Shown here: in pieces, positions 35,155-43,736 of the stretch
How positions within the stretch are numbered: the stretch's first letter is position 1
Layout of the letters: the number at the start of each line of letters is the position of its first letter
DNA from: Eubacteriales bacterium
GTDB taxonomy: Bacteria; Bacillota; Clostridia; Lachnospirales; Lachnospiraceae
Length of the DNA: 64,000 nucleotides
Direction: 5' to 3'
NCBI GenBank assembly: GCA_030536995.1
Contig: JAUNOY010000011.1
Span: 18,696-82,695, forward strand
Translations under genes and position numbers: made by a program
Notes under the pieces: model-generated
Databases searched by the model: none
What the model was told of the DNA's origin: nothing
What the model saw: the letters and a program-made list of their open reading frames with translations, nothing else

Positions 35155-36924
35155 ATGCTTCCTCTTCAAAAAAAATCCCTGCGCAGGGGAATTCTTTTAT
35201 TTCTTGTTCTTATTTTCGGCATTTTCTTTGGATTTTTCTTTAATTACGGTTTTTCAGAAAATGCCCGCTTCGAAAAATTTGCAGAGGATATTTTTCGTTC
35301 TGAGATCAGCGGAAATACGCTCACTCTCCACTATACCCTTGCTCGTCCCGAAAAACAGGGAATTACCAATGTCTCCCCCTCTCTGGGAAGCGTTCCTTCG
35401 GATATGAAAAAGACTTATAAAACCTGCGAAACCTACGAGCAGCGACTGAAGTCCTTTTCTCCTGAACGTCTTTCTGAGGAAAACAGAATTACTCTGGATC
35501 ATCTTCTTCTCCATTTTCATACCCTGCGTTCTCTTGGCGACCATTATCTTCTGGAGGAACATTTAAGCCCAAGCCTCGGGATTCAGGCGCAGCTCCCTGT
35601 TCTTCTGGCAGAATATGCCTTTTACAGGAAAGAAGACATTGCAGACTATCTGAAGCTTCTCCCTCAGATAAAACCTTATTTTCAGAGTATTCTTGCTTTT
35701 GAAAAACAGAAATCTCTCTCAGGTTTCTTTATGTGCGACGAAACCCTGAACCGAATTCAGGCTCAGTGCCGTGAGTTTATAAAAGACCCTGATTCAAATT
35801 ATATGCAGGATATTTTTGCCCAAAAGCTTGCCGCCTGCGGATATATCGGGGAAAAAGAACGCCAAAAACTCCTTACATATCACGAAAAACTGCTGAAAGA
35901 ACAGGTTCTTCCTGCTTACCAGTCCCTTATAGACGGTTTGGAAGAACTTCGGGGCACAGGAAGGAATTCCAAAGGACTTTTTTATTTTGAAGGGGGAAGA
36001 ACTTACTATCAGTATCTTATCCGAAGCCAGACAGGTTCCTTCCTATCTGTAGAAGAGATTCGAAAATGGCTCTCTTCCCAGCTTATCTCAGATTTTAAAG
36101 AAATTTCTGTGCTTACACAGAAGAATCCTTCGCTTTTTTCCAGTCTGCACCGTTTGGCAGCATCTCTTTCTCTGTCTCCCTCTCAGATGCTGGAAACCCT
36201 TCAGAACCAGATTGAGCAGGATTTCCCTGTGCTTGAAGCGCCCTCTTACGAGCTTCGATATGTCCATGATTCCATGAAAGACTTTTTAAGCCCTGCTTTT
36301 TATCTCACTCCTCCCGCAGATACCGGTTCCCCAAATGTGATTTATCTCAACCGTGCCAAAAGTACGAACAATCTCGACATCTTCACTACTCTTGCACACG
36401 AAGGATTTCCGGGGCATTTATACCAGACTGTAACCTTTGCCGAACAGAAACCGCCGCTGATTCGCTATCTTTTTACCTCTGGCGGATATGTGGAGGGCTG
36501 GGCGACTTATATTGAATCCTACGCCTGTCAGTATGCGGCAGCCTTATCCTCTCTTTCGGATGCCTCCGATGCTGCGCGGCTTGCATGGCTCAACAAAAGC
36601 CTGAACCTGTGCATTTATTCTCTTCTTGATATCGGCATCCACTATGACGGATGGGACGAAGCCCGCTCTTCTGCCTTTCTTAGAAGTTTTGGTATACGAA
36701 GCGCCTCTGCTGCCTCCGAAATTTACCGTTACATCGCAGAAACCCCGGGAAACTACCTGAAATACTATCTTGGAAATCTTCACTTCCAGAAATTGAAACA
36801 CCATCACATGGAACAGCTCGGCGACAACTTCAGCCCGAAAGACTTCCACGAAAAAATCCTGCAAATCGGCCCGGTACCATTTCCGGTATTGGAAAAATAC
36901 ATGAATGCGGATTTAGCTGAATAG
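35155..36924 (+). CDS. membrane-anchored DUF885-type zinc peptidase
   Basis: 589 residues from the ATG at 35155, seven bases after GAAAGG; an in-frame TTG two codons earlier is less likely. One N-terminal membrane helix (ILLFLVLIFGIFFGFFF) anchors it with the bulk outside. The motif HEGFPGH (HExxxxH-like, characteristic of DUF885) followed by EGWATYIE supplies the metal ligands. The family includes bacterial metallo-carboxypeptidase-like proteins with few studied members. Substrate unknown; a peptide or wall fragment is likely. A terminator follows. Confidence 0.85.
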   Translation: MLPLQKKSLRRGILLFLVLIFGIFFGFFFNYGFSENARFEKFAEDIFRSEISGNTLTLHYTLARPEKQGITNVSPSLGSVPSDMKKTYKTCETYEQRLKSFSPERLSEENRITLDHLLLHFHTLRSLGDHYLLEEHLSPSLGIQAQLPVLLAEYAFYRKEDIADYLKLLPQIKPYFQSILAFEKQKSLSGFFMCDETLNRIQAQCREFIKDPDSNYMQDIFAQKLAACGYIGEKERQKLLTYHEKLLKEQVLPAYQSLIDGLEELRGTGRNSKGLFYFEGGRTYYQYLIRSQTGSFLSVEEIRKWLSSQLISDFKEISVLTQKNPSLFSSLHRLAASLSLSPSQMLETLQNQIEQDFPVLEAPSYELRYVHDSMKDFLSPAFYLTPPADTGSPNVIYLNRAKSTNNLDIFTTLAHEGFPGHLYQTVTFAEQKPPLIRYLFTSGGYVEGWATYIESYACQYAAALSSLSDASDAARLAWLNKSLNLCIYSLLDIGIHYDGWDEARSSAFLRSFGIRSASAASEIYRYIAETPGNYLKYYLGNLHFQKLKHHHMEQLGDNFSPKDFHEKILQIGPVPFPVLEKYMNADLAE

Positions 36925-36925
36925 A

Positions 36926-36956
36926 AAAGGGAACTGCCTGATACGCAGTTCCCTTT
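36926..36956. terminator. bidirectional terminator
   Basis: AAAGGGAACTGC and GCAGTTCCCTTT pair between two convergent genes. Confidence 0.8.
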
Positions 36957-36962
36957 ACAGAA

Positions 36963-37400
36963 TCATTTATAAGTGTCAAAGAATTCCTGTGCATTCTGAA
37001 GCGCCTTTGTCAGCACTTCTGTTTCCTGCGCACTTAAACCTTTAAGGATTCCGATTACCATTTTGTCATGAAAAGCTTTATGATGAAAATATACCTTTTT
37101 ACCGGTTTCGGACAAAGATATAAGCACTACACGCCTGTCCTCTTCGCTTCTCACACGCTGAACATAGCCTTTTTTCACCAGATTATTCACCGCAATCGTC
37201 AATGTTCCCACTGTGACAGAAAGAGCCTTTGCAACAGTTGTCATGTTTTTCGGTTCATTTATTCCAATCGCTGCTATAATGTGCATATCATTGACAGAAA
37301 TATTGTTAAATTCTGATGTCGCCAGAGCTTTTTGCTCAATGTCCATAATCTCATTGAACAGATTTACCAGTACATCGTTAATGGTTTCGTAATGATTCAT
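36963..37400 (-). CDS. MarR-family regulator (FabT-like)
   Basis: 145 residues, a single winged-helix domain with flanking dimer helices. The helix-turn-helix lies at TTVAKALSVTVGTLTIAVNN and the wing at VRSEEDRRVVLISL. The sequence style (NNISVNDMHIIAAIG) resembles FabT-type repressors of fatty-acid genes, but no fab genes are beside it. GGAGGGG precedes the ATG. Twin palindromes overlapping its own promoter and that of capA suggest it represses both. Confidence 0.88.
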   Translation of the reverse strand: MNHYETINDVLVNLFNEIMDIEQKALATSEFNNISVNDMHIIAAIGINEPKNMTTVAKALSVTVGTLTIAVNNLVKKGYVQRVRSEEDRRVVLISLSETGKKVYFHHKAFHDKMVIGILKGLSAQETEVLTKALQNAQEFFDTYK

Positions 37401-37432
37401 GCTGCCCCTCCATAAAATTTTATATATAATGT

Positions 37433-37512
37433 ATTATACACTATAGTTCTTTGGTACACAAAGTTTTTTTCTTTTAATTTATCTTTCTTTGCCCGACAAA
37501 GTCTGATATAAT
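37433..37512. promoter_or_regulatory. divergent promoters with twin MarR-type operators
   Basis: CTTTG-GTACA-CAAAG (37449-37463) covers the -35 (TTGTGT, complement of 37456-37461) of the minus-strand promoter whose TATAAT is 37433-37438, 17 bases away. CTTTG-CCCGA-CAAAG (37487-37501) overlaps the -35 region of the plus-strand promoter with TATAAT at 37507-37512. The two sites have the same arms and spacer length and lie 38 bases apart. Confidence 0.7.
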
Positions 37513-37564
37513 TAAAATGTTATCATAAAATATATTCTTACTTAATCTAAAGGACTTTGCGTTT

Positions 37565-38998
37565 ATGAAGAAAAAATATAATATACCACTGAATTTCAAA
37601 GAAAGGAATAACTCCAAGATCAGCCTGATCAGTTCTATTGCTGTGCTTGCTGTCCTTTTTCTGATTTTTAACCAGATAGATTACAGTCTTGTCCGAAAGC
37701 CGGAAAAGGAGGCTGCAGAAGCTGCTGCGATTCAAAAAAAGAAAGCTGAGGAAGAAGCTGCCAAGCCTGCCGTGAGCAAGGCAACTATTCTCGCAGTGGG
37801 CGACAATCTTTATCACACCAGCCTTATGGAGTCCGGTCAGTATGAATCCGGTCAGTGGGATTACAAGCATGTATATGCCAATCTGAAGAACCAGATTCAG
37901 GCAGCCGATCTGGCGATTGTCAATCAGGAGACAGTCTTTACCACAGACCACGGCAGCATCAGCAGTTACCCTGCCTTTGCAACACCTACAGAAGTTGGAG
38001 ACGCTCTTGTAGATGCAGGCTTCGATATTGTCACTTCCGCAACTAATCATATTGACGATTTCGGTTATGACAATCTCGCCCAGACTCTTGAATTCTGGAA
38101 AAACAATTATCCGGACATCACTCTTCTGGGAATCCACGACTCCCAGGAAGACGCAGACGCTGTTAAAGTCAGAGAAGTAAACGGAATCAAAATTGCCTTT
38201 CTCAATTATACTTATGGAACAAACAGCGGAAATGCCGCAATTGAAGACAAACCTTATATGATTGATATTTTTGACAAAGATAAGGTTGCCGCAGATATCC
38301 AGAAAGCAAAAAAACTGAGCGACTGCATCATTGTCTGCGCACACTGGGGCGCCGAAGACGAAACAATGCCCAACGAATACGAGAAGCAGTGGACAGCTTT
38401 TCTTCTGGAGCAGGGCGTTGATGTTGTCATTGGCGGAAATCCTCATGTGCTCCAGCCATACGGACGCATCTTTGACGATTCCGGAAACAGTATGCTGGTT
38501 TACTACTCTCTGGGTAACTTCGTCACTGGTCAGGAAAGCCTGAATAAGCTTCTTGGAGGTATGGCTTCCTTTACTGTTCAGAAGACCGTTAAAGACGGTG
38601 TGGAAAATGTTGAAATCCTGACCCCTGAACTTACTCCGATTGTCATGCATTATGATACTGCAAACGGAGAGTTCGGCCCTTATCTTCTGGATCAGTATAC
38701 AGAAGAGCTGGCTTCCAGACACAGCGTACGGGATATTATCGGAGAAGAATTCAGCCTTTCCAATCTGAAAAATAAATTTGACGAAATTATGTCCATGAAT
38801 GTAAAACCATCCACAGGAACTAATCTCCTCAATGTGAAATTCGACTGGGACGGAAATATGGTTGATAAAGCTTCCGGCGATATTGTGGAGGATACAGAAT
38901 CCATTCAGGCATGGCAGTATTATGAGCAGCTAAACTCCGGGGAATCTGACCAGACAGACAGTTCTGAAGATTCCGGCGAAGGAGACTATTCTGAGTAA
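37565..38998 (+). CDS. CapA-family (PgsA-like) membrane-anchored phosphoesterase
   Basis: 477 residues: one N-terminal membrane helix (~25-42), a charged Ala/Glu/Lys linker, then the PGA_cap domain (~75-360), a metallophosphatase-like fold. Metal-site motifs in order: AVGDNLYH, NQETVF, ATNHIDDFG, CAHWGAED, GGNPHVLQP and SLGNFV. The end is acidic and Ser-rich. The family includes proteins for poly-gamma-glutamate capsule export, but no capB/capC genes are present, so another wall or polymer role is possible. Expression probably depends on the MarR regulator opposite. Confidence 0.88.
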   Translation: MKKKYNIPLNFKERNNSKISLISSIAVLAVLFLIFNQIDYSLVRKPEKEAAEAAAIQKKKAEEEAAKPAVSKATILAVGDNLYHTSLMESGQYESGQWDYKHVYANLKNQIQAADLAIVNQETVFTTDHGSISSYPAFATPTEVGDALVDAGFDIVTSATNHIDDFGYDNLAQTLEFWKNNYPDITLLGIHDSQEDADAVKVREVNGIKIAFLNYTYGTNSGNAAIEDKPYMIDIFDKDKVAADIQKAKKLSDCIIVCAHWGAEDETMPNEYEKQWTAFLLEQGVDVVIGGNPHVLQPYGRIFDDSGNSMLVYYSLGNFVTGQESLNKLLGGMASFTVQKTVKDGVENVEILTPELTPIVMHYDTANGEFGPYLLDQYTEELASRHSVRDIIGEEFSLSNLKNKFDEIMSMNVKPSTGTNLLNVKFDWDGNMVDKASGDIVEDTESIQAWQYYEQLNSGESDQTDSSEDSGEGDYSE

Positions 38999-39028
38999 CA
39001 GGATTTCTTTTAAATTCAAATAATGCCA

Positions 39029-39072
39029 AAAATGCTGACTCCTCATCATCACCGGGAGCCAGCATTTTTTTT
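39029..39072. terminator. bidirectional terminator between capA and tatD
   Basis: AATGCTG.CTC and GAG.CAGCATT with A-run and T-run on either side. Confidence 0.85.
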
Positions 39073-39087
39073 CTAATTACTTTCTTC

Positions 39088-39864
39088 TTATTTGATTCCA
39101 AATATTTTCTTTGCATTTTCCTCAGTTACTGCAATAACCTCTTCCGGAGTAACGCCTTTCAGTTCTGCAATCATCCGGGCTACATATGGAAGATTCAGAG
39201 AGGAATTGCGTTTTCCCCGATTTGGCTTGGGAGCCAGATAAGGGCAGTCTGTTTCCAGTACAAGCTGTGAAAGAGGAGCGTATTTTACAACCTCTTTTAA
39301 TTTTTTTGCATTTTCGAAGGTAACAACACCACCGATTCCAAGATAAAGCCCCATTTTCAGATACTCAGCCGCAATTTCCTTACTGTAGGAAAAGCAGTGA
39401 ATAATTCCGCCGTACATACCGCCCTGCATATATTCTTTCACAATGGTAAGAGTATCTTCCGCCGCCTCACGGCTATGGATGATAAAAGGCATTTTTTTCT
39501 CCCTCGCAAGATCCATCTGGGCGCGAAACCATTTCTGCTGAATAAGATGCTCTTCTTTCTCTTTATGCCAATAGTAATCAAGTCCAATTTCTCCGATGGC
39601 AACAGCTTTTTCATGGTCTGCCATACGGCTGATTTTCCCAAGAACCTCTTCCGTCATCTCTCCTGCATCGTCCGGATGAACGCCCACCGCTCCGTAAATA
39701 AACGGGTATTTTTCCATCAGGGCAATGGTATTATCCAGACCATCAATGGATGCGCAGGAGTTTACGATTGTACCGATTCCGCCAGCCTCCATAGATGCAA
39801 GAAGCTCTTCTCTGTCTATGTCAAAAGCATCGTCGTCATAATGTGCATGTGTATCAAAAATCAT
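39088..39864 (-). CDS. tatD: TatD-family metal-dependent hydrolase
   Basis: 258 residues, full length. The TIM-barrel metal site is visible: FDTHAHYDD at the start, GEIGLDYYW near residue 91, FIIHSREA, IIHCFSY and LVLETDCPYLAP. Members act as Mg2+-dependent 3'-5' exonucleases or D-aminoacyl-tRNA deacylases. It follows the molybdenum-cofactor genes with 24 bases between, so it is probably co-transcribed with them. Confidence 0.94.
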   Translation of the reverse strand: MIFDTHAHYDDDAFDIDREELLASMEAGGIGTIVNSCASIDGLDNTIALMEKYPFIYGAVGVHPDDAGEMTEEVLGKISRMADHEKAVAIGEIGLDYYWHKEKEEHLIQQKWFRAQMDLAREKKMPFIIHSREAAEDTLTIVKEYMQGGMYGGIIHCFSYSKEIAAEYLKMGLYLGIGGVVTFENAKKLKEVVKYAPLSQLVLETDCPYLAPKPNRGKRNSSLNLPYVARMIAELKGVTPEEVIAVTEENAKKIFGIK

Positions 39865-39888
39865 CTGTCTGTCTCCTGTTGTTCTCTC

Positions 39889-40380
39889 TTATTTTCTTGC
39901 GCAGTTGGACGCTTCTCCTGTAAGAATTTCAATTCCGTGTCCAAGAGCATCTATAATATATTCCAGACTTTCTCTTACTGCCTTCGGGCTTCCGGGCAAA
40001 TTGATAATCAGCGTCCCCTTACGGATTCCTGCTGTGGCGCGGCTTAACATGGCACGTTTCGTAATGGTCATGCTATAAGCCCTCATAGCTTCCGGAATTC
40101 CCGGTACACGGCGTTCAATAATGTCCTCTGTCGCCTCCGGCATCACATCTCTCTGGGAAAAACCGGTACCGCCCGTTGTAAGAATCAGCTCTGCAGCGCC
40201 GCTGTCTGCGATTTCAGCCATCCTCTTGGAAAGCATTTCTCTATCATCGGGAAGAACCTCCATCAGTACCGTATCGTATCCTGCTTCTTCTACTATTTCA
40301 CGAATTACCGGTCCGCTTAAGTCTTCTCTTTCTCCTCTGTATCCTGTATCGCTTGAAGTAATAATCGCAACTCTTTTCAT
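39889..40380 (-). CDS. MoaB/MogA-type molybdopterin adenylyltransferase
   Basis: 163 residues, one MoCF-binding domain. LILTTGGTGFSQRDVMPEAT carries the conserved GGTG(x)4D motif and INLPGSPKAVRE the conserved substrate-binding loop. It activates molybdopterin by adenylation (MogA role) or is the related MoaB; the two cannot be told apart from sequence style alone. It lies 17 bases after moaC. Confidence 0.9.
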   Translation of the reverse strand: MKRVAIITSSDTGYRGEREDLSGPVIREIVEEAGYDTVLMEVLPDDREMLSKRMAEIADSGAAELILTTGGTGFSQRDVMPEATEDIIERRVPGIPEAMRAYSMTITKRAMLSRATAGIRKGTLIINLPGSPKAVRESLEYIIDALGHGIEILTGEASNCARK

Positions 40381-40397
40381 AAGTAAACCCTTCTTTC

Positions 40398-40886
40398 TTA
40401 TTCTTTATCCCCGAAGTGAAAGTCTCCGCTCTTTCCCCCTGTTTTCTCTACCAAATGGATATCAGACATAACCATGTGTTTATCAATCGCCTTGCACATA
40501 TCATAAATCGTCAGAAGCGTAATCTGCACCCCTGTCAGTGCTTCCATTTCTACGCCTGTTTTTCCTTCTGTCTTAACTGTACAAAAAGCCCGGATAATTC
40601 CGGCAGCTTCGTCCAGCTCATAGTCTACGGAACACTTCTGAATCGGCAGCGGATGACACATGGGCACCAGATCCGAGGTACGCTTTACCGCCATAATTCC
40701 GGCTACACGCGCTACGCCGAGAACATCTCCCTTTTTTACGGAACCGCCCTTTACCGCAGCCATAATCTCTTCTCCTACATGGATTTCTCCTGCGGCAACA
40801 GCAGTGCGGTATGTAACATTTTTTCCGGAAACATCCACCATCACTGCGTTTCCGTCTTTATCGAAATGAGTAAAACCTTCGCTCAT
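40398..40886 (-). CDS. moaC: cyclic pyranopterin monophosphate synthase
   Basis: 162 residues, full length. It acts with the radical SAM enzyme MoaA in the first step of molybdenum cofactor synthesis. [15 protein letters not shown] and [11 protein letters not shown], with the catalytic Lys and Asp environment, identify it. AAAGGAG precedes the ATG. moaA and the later genes are not in the window. Confidence 0.95.
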   Translation of the reverse strand: MSEGFTHFDKDGNAVMVDVSGKNVTYRTAVAAGEIHVGEEIMAAVKGGSVKKGDVLGVARVAGIMAVKRTSDLVPMCHPLPIQKCSVDYELDEAAGIIRAFCTVKTEGKTGVEMEALTGVQITLLTIYDMCKAIDKHMVMSDIHLVEKTGGKSGDFHFGDKE

Positions 40887-41166
40887 GCTTCTTCTCCTTT
40901 ATGAAATTCTATCGTTTCCCATTGTCTCAATTTTAGCATTCACCTTCTATAATAGCAAGTCTGTGACTGGGAAAGTTGTGTGAACTATCAATATTTGTTA
41001 CTGTTCACTCCGCAATATCAGTTAGTTAAACTGAAAGACTAAATTCTATGTGTGGGGTCTAACCATAATATTGAAAATTTTCTAAAAGAGGTTGACAGAC
41101 TTCCACTAATGTGTTCTCCTTGAGTTGTAAGTATGATCTTTTCAATTCAAGAAGGAGATAGAACGA

Positions 41167-41799
41167 ATGGCATACAGATACTGGGAATTAGAAAAAATAA
41201 TAGATGGGTTTAGCTATCAGTATGCGGGACCTGATGAAGATGCTATAATTATTATTCGCGAAAATGAATGGGCAAATTCGGTAGGAGTAAGATTTCGTGC
41301 ACCCTTGAAGGATTTGGACAGCTACATAAAGTATATCAATGAAAGAAGGCTGGAAGAAGCGATTGTCCGGGTAAGTGATCTTTCCTTTTTGGAGCAATGT
41401 CCAACACTAAAACATTTGATAATCAAACCTCCGATTGGATTTGAAGGAGAATACGATTATTCACCGCTGTATAGGTTGTCTTGTATACGGGAATTACGGT
41501 GTAGTGCTTATTATGGAAAGATGGAAGAATACATCAGTCAGGTGGATTATTCCAAGATCAACGGTTTGGAGGCTATTGGTGTTCAGGTTACCAGTGGAAT
41601 GAAGAACTTTGAGAAGATATCTACATTAAAATTTCTTGACAAGTTAAAGAACCTTCAGATATTTGGCTTTGACGTGAATGTGGAAGACGGGGATCTGAGC
41701 CCATGTCTGCGTCTTCCAACTGTCTGGTGCTATCAGGGGCGCAGACACTATAATCTCAAAAACAAGGATCTGCCGAAACAACCATATAGAGGAGAGTGA
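41167..41799 (+). CDS. uncharacterised protein, 210 aa, weak leucine-repeat look
   Basis: AAGGAGA precedes the ATG. No signal peptide or membrane segment. The middle has irregular Leu/Ile-rich units (LSFLEQCPTLKHLIIKPPIG, RLSCIRELRCSAYYG, TLKFLDKLKNLQIFGF) spaced like degenerate leucine-rich repeats. Proteins of this shape are often immunity proteins to polymorphic toxins in Clostridia, but no toxin gene is next to it and I do not recognise a family. It heads a three-gene plus-strand group with a membrane protein directly following. Confidence 0.6.
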   Translation: MAYRYWELEKIIDGFSYQYAGPDEDAIIIIRENEWANSVGVRFRAPLKDLDSYIKYINERRLEEAIVRVSDLSFLEQCPTLKHLIIKPPIGFEGEYDYSPLYRLSCIRELRCSAYYGKMEEYISQVDYSKINGLEAIGVQVTSGMKNFEKISTLKFLDKLKNLQIFGFDVNVEDGDLSPCLRLPTVWCYQGRRHYNLKNKDLPKQPYRGE

Positions 41800-41831
41800 T
41801 AAATTTTATCTGGAAGGAGTTGGAGGGCAAC

Positions 41832-42872
41832 ATGATTTTTTATATAGTGTTTTTGGGTATGCTCGTTGTTTTTTTAGGAGCAATTGTAATATTAGTAGGA
41901 TATTTTGGAACGGTAGGGGGCGCCGCGGCATCTGCTCTTGTTCTGTGGCTTCCGGGAATTAATCAGCTGTCGGAACGAACTCATTATTCCATGGCAGATG
42001 AATTGAATAACAGCAATCCTCTTTATGCAAGGGGATTTATGCGAAAAAATGCGTCTGGCAAAGCAGTTTGGGCAGATTTGAGAGGACTTTATTATTGTCA
42101 AAAAGCAACAATTCTGCCATTGTGCTGTGCCTGCATATATATGCTGTATATTTATTTTCATGATTTTGGTCATGTATTTTGGATAGACATAATTTTCATA
42201 ATCTATTTTTGGGGATTATTTTTGGTCTGGATGGTTCTCAGAAGTTATTATTGCTGTTGCTATAACCGGGATTTTCGATATGTGAAGGGCAAAAATGGAA
42301 TATGGAAACCATTCAGCTATATTGCAAAACCTCCAAACTGGGGATCGTACAAGCCTTTTCATTGCAAATATCAGATAGATTATGAAGAAATGAAGGTAAG
42401 CCTGATAAAGGAATGTAAACAAAATGGGTATCGTTTTCCGGAAGAATACCTTATGGAAGACGGACAGGAAGCACTTTTATTTATGCGCGAGGAAGAAGAA
42501 GGGAATTTATTCTTTGAATTGATACATATAAAAGAATATTCTGATGAATGGATGGAAAAATTGAATGAAATTTTTGTGGATTACTGGAAAAAATATGTAG
42601 AAAATTCGGAAAAAAAGGATTCCTACGGCATTATTTTTTTGCTGTGTATAGATGAATATAATACACCTTTGAGAAAGAGGCTGCTGTCCGTTTTAAGCGT
42701 GGATCAGGCAAAAGGCAGGTATCGTTTACCGGCGATACTTGTTTATTCCGAACATTCTTCGTTGGATATTTTGGCAAATTATAGAGAGTGGCATGGAGGG
42801 AAAATGTATCGCAAGATGCGGAAAGAATTGCTTCGAATGCTGGGAATGTCGCAAAGAATTATTTCCATGTGA
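41832..42872 (+). CDS. uncharacterised membrane protein, ~346 aa
   Basis: I place the start at ATG 41832, five bases after GGAGG; a GTG at 41796 overlapping the previous stop is an alternative. Four hydrophobic segments: FYIVFLGMLVVFLGAIVILV at the start, a second near LVLWLPG, then two around residues 95-150 (LCCACIYMLYIYF, IIFIIYFWGLFLVWMVL). The soluble C-terminal half (~190-346) is acidic in the middle and basic at the end. No family recognised. Confidence 0.6.
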   Translation: MIFYIVFLGMLVVFLGAIVILVGYFGTVGGAAASALVLWLPGINQLSERTHYSMADELNNSNPLYARGFMRKNASGKAVWADLRGLYYCQKATILPLCCACIYMLYIYFHDFGHVFWIDIIFIIYFWGLFLVWMVLRSYYCCCYNRDFRYVKGKNGIWKPFSYIAKPPNWGSYKPFHCKYQIDYEEMKVSLIKECKQNGYRFPEEYLMEDGQEALLFMREEEEGNLFFELIHIKEYSDEWMEKLNEIFVDYWKKYVENSEKKDSYGIIFLLCIDEYNTPLRKRLLSVLSVDQAKGRYRLPAILVYSEHSSLDILANYREWHGGKMYRKMRKELLRMLGMSQRIISM

Positions 42873-43007
42873 GAAATGTTCAGAACGAGACCTATGGTGA
42901 AATAATAGGAACAGTGGCGGAAACTTTTGCAGGCGGTGTTGTCGCAGATGTATAGGAAGTGGTGTGAAGTACAATGGAAGAACATTGGAAAAGGCAGGGC
43001 TAATGTT

Positions 43008-43580
43008 ATGAAGAAAATCAGATCAGCAAGGCTTCCTTCTTATATTGTAATGTCATCTTTGATGTGGCTAATTGTTTTGGAGGCGCATGACTGTATAGTA
43101 GCTGCTATAGGTGCAGTTATGCTTGCTTTATATATGACCATTGTGTATGTATTTCCGGAACTGAGAACCATCACTATGGACAAAGACGGGTGTACAGTCA
43201 CCTGGCTAAAATGGAAGAAAAAACACAAGTGGGAAGAGCTTGCGATTATCAGAGAAGACACCTGGGGAAGACAAAGAGAAGGTTTTAAGGGGGTAGTTTT
43301 TTCAAAAAGTGCTGTTAGAAAAAATGGAGAAGCATATACAACAGAAAAAATCTTTCGTTCATTAGAGTATTTAGACTGTTTTTATGTTGTATTCGATAAC
43401 ATTAAGGAAGACGAATTTCTTAAACAGTTGGAAGAATGGGGAGTGAAGGTAGAGAAAGGGGAAGAATTAAGGAAAGAGCAACAGTATCAGGAAATGGTGG
43501 AAATAAGAAAAATGGCAAGAGAACGGCGAAAGAATGCTATAAAGAAAGATGGTAGTAGAACGAATAAGAAAAAAGGTTAG
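43008..43580 (+). CDS. uncharacterised membrane protein with PH-like domain
   Basis: Start at ATG 43008; the ribosome site is weak (AAGGCAGGG), and an upstream in-frame start at 42927 is possible. Two N-terminal membrane helices (~12-55) are followed by a beta-rich segment (TITMDKDGCTVTWLKWKKK, KHKWEELAIIRED) resembling a bacterial PH-like domain, then a strongly basic coiled tail. About 190 residues. Partner and function unknown; it ends the three-gene group before a terminator. Confidence 0.6.
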   Translation: MKKIRSARLPSYIVMSSLMWLIVLEAHDCIVAAIGAVMLALYMTIVYVFPELRTITMDKDGCTVTWLKWKKKHKWEELAIIREDTWGRQREGFKGVVFSKSAVRKNGEAYTTEKIFRSLEYLDCFYVVFDNIKEDEFLKQLEEWGVKVEKGEELRKEQQYQEMVEIRKMARERRKNAIKKDGSRTNKKKG

Positions 43581-43598
43581 CAGAAGATATTGATTAAT

Positions 43599-43633
43599 AA
43601 GGGAGCGGTTCCACACCGGACGCTTCCTTTTTT
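43599..43633 (+). terminator. terminator of the three-gene group
   Basis: AAGGGAGCG.. pairs with CGCTTCCTT, followed by a T-run. Confidence 0.75.
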
Positions 43634-43652
43634 GTCCCCTTTTTTAATGAAA

Positions 43653-43697
43653 AAAACTCCAGTTCCATGCGTTCAAAAACTATGGAATGGAGTTTTC
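43653..43697 (-). terminator. terminator of the P-type ATPase gene
   Basis: AAAACTCCA.TTCCAT and ATGGAA.TGGAGTTTT; T-run on the minus strand. Confidence 0.85.
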
Positions 43698-43736
43698 GTT
43701 CTTTTTATTATTTATTCATTACAGATTCACACGCCA

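Noticed and set aside
37547-38722. 391-codon minus-strand open frame opposite capA
   Set aside because: Shadow of the CapA coding sequence; composition is not protein-like and no start signal exists.
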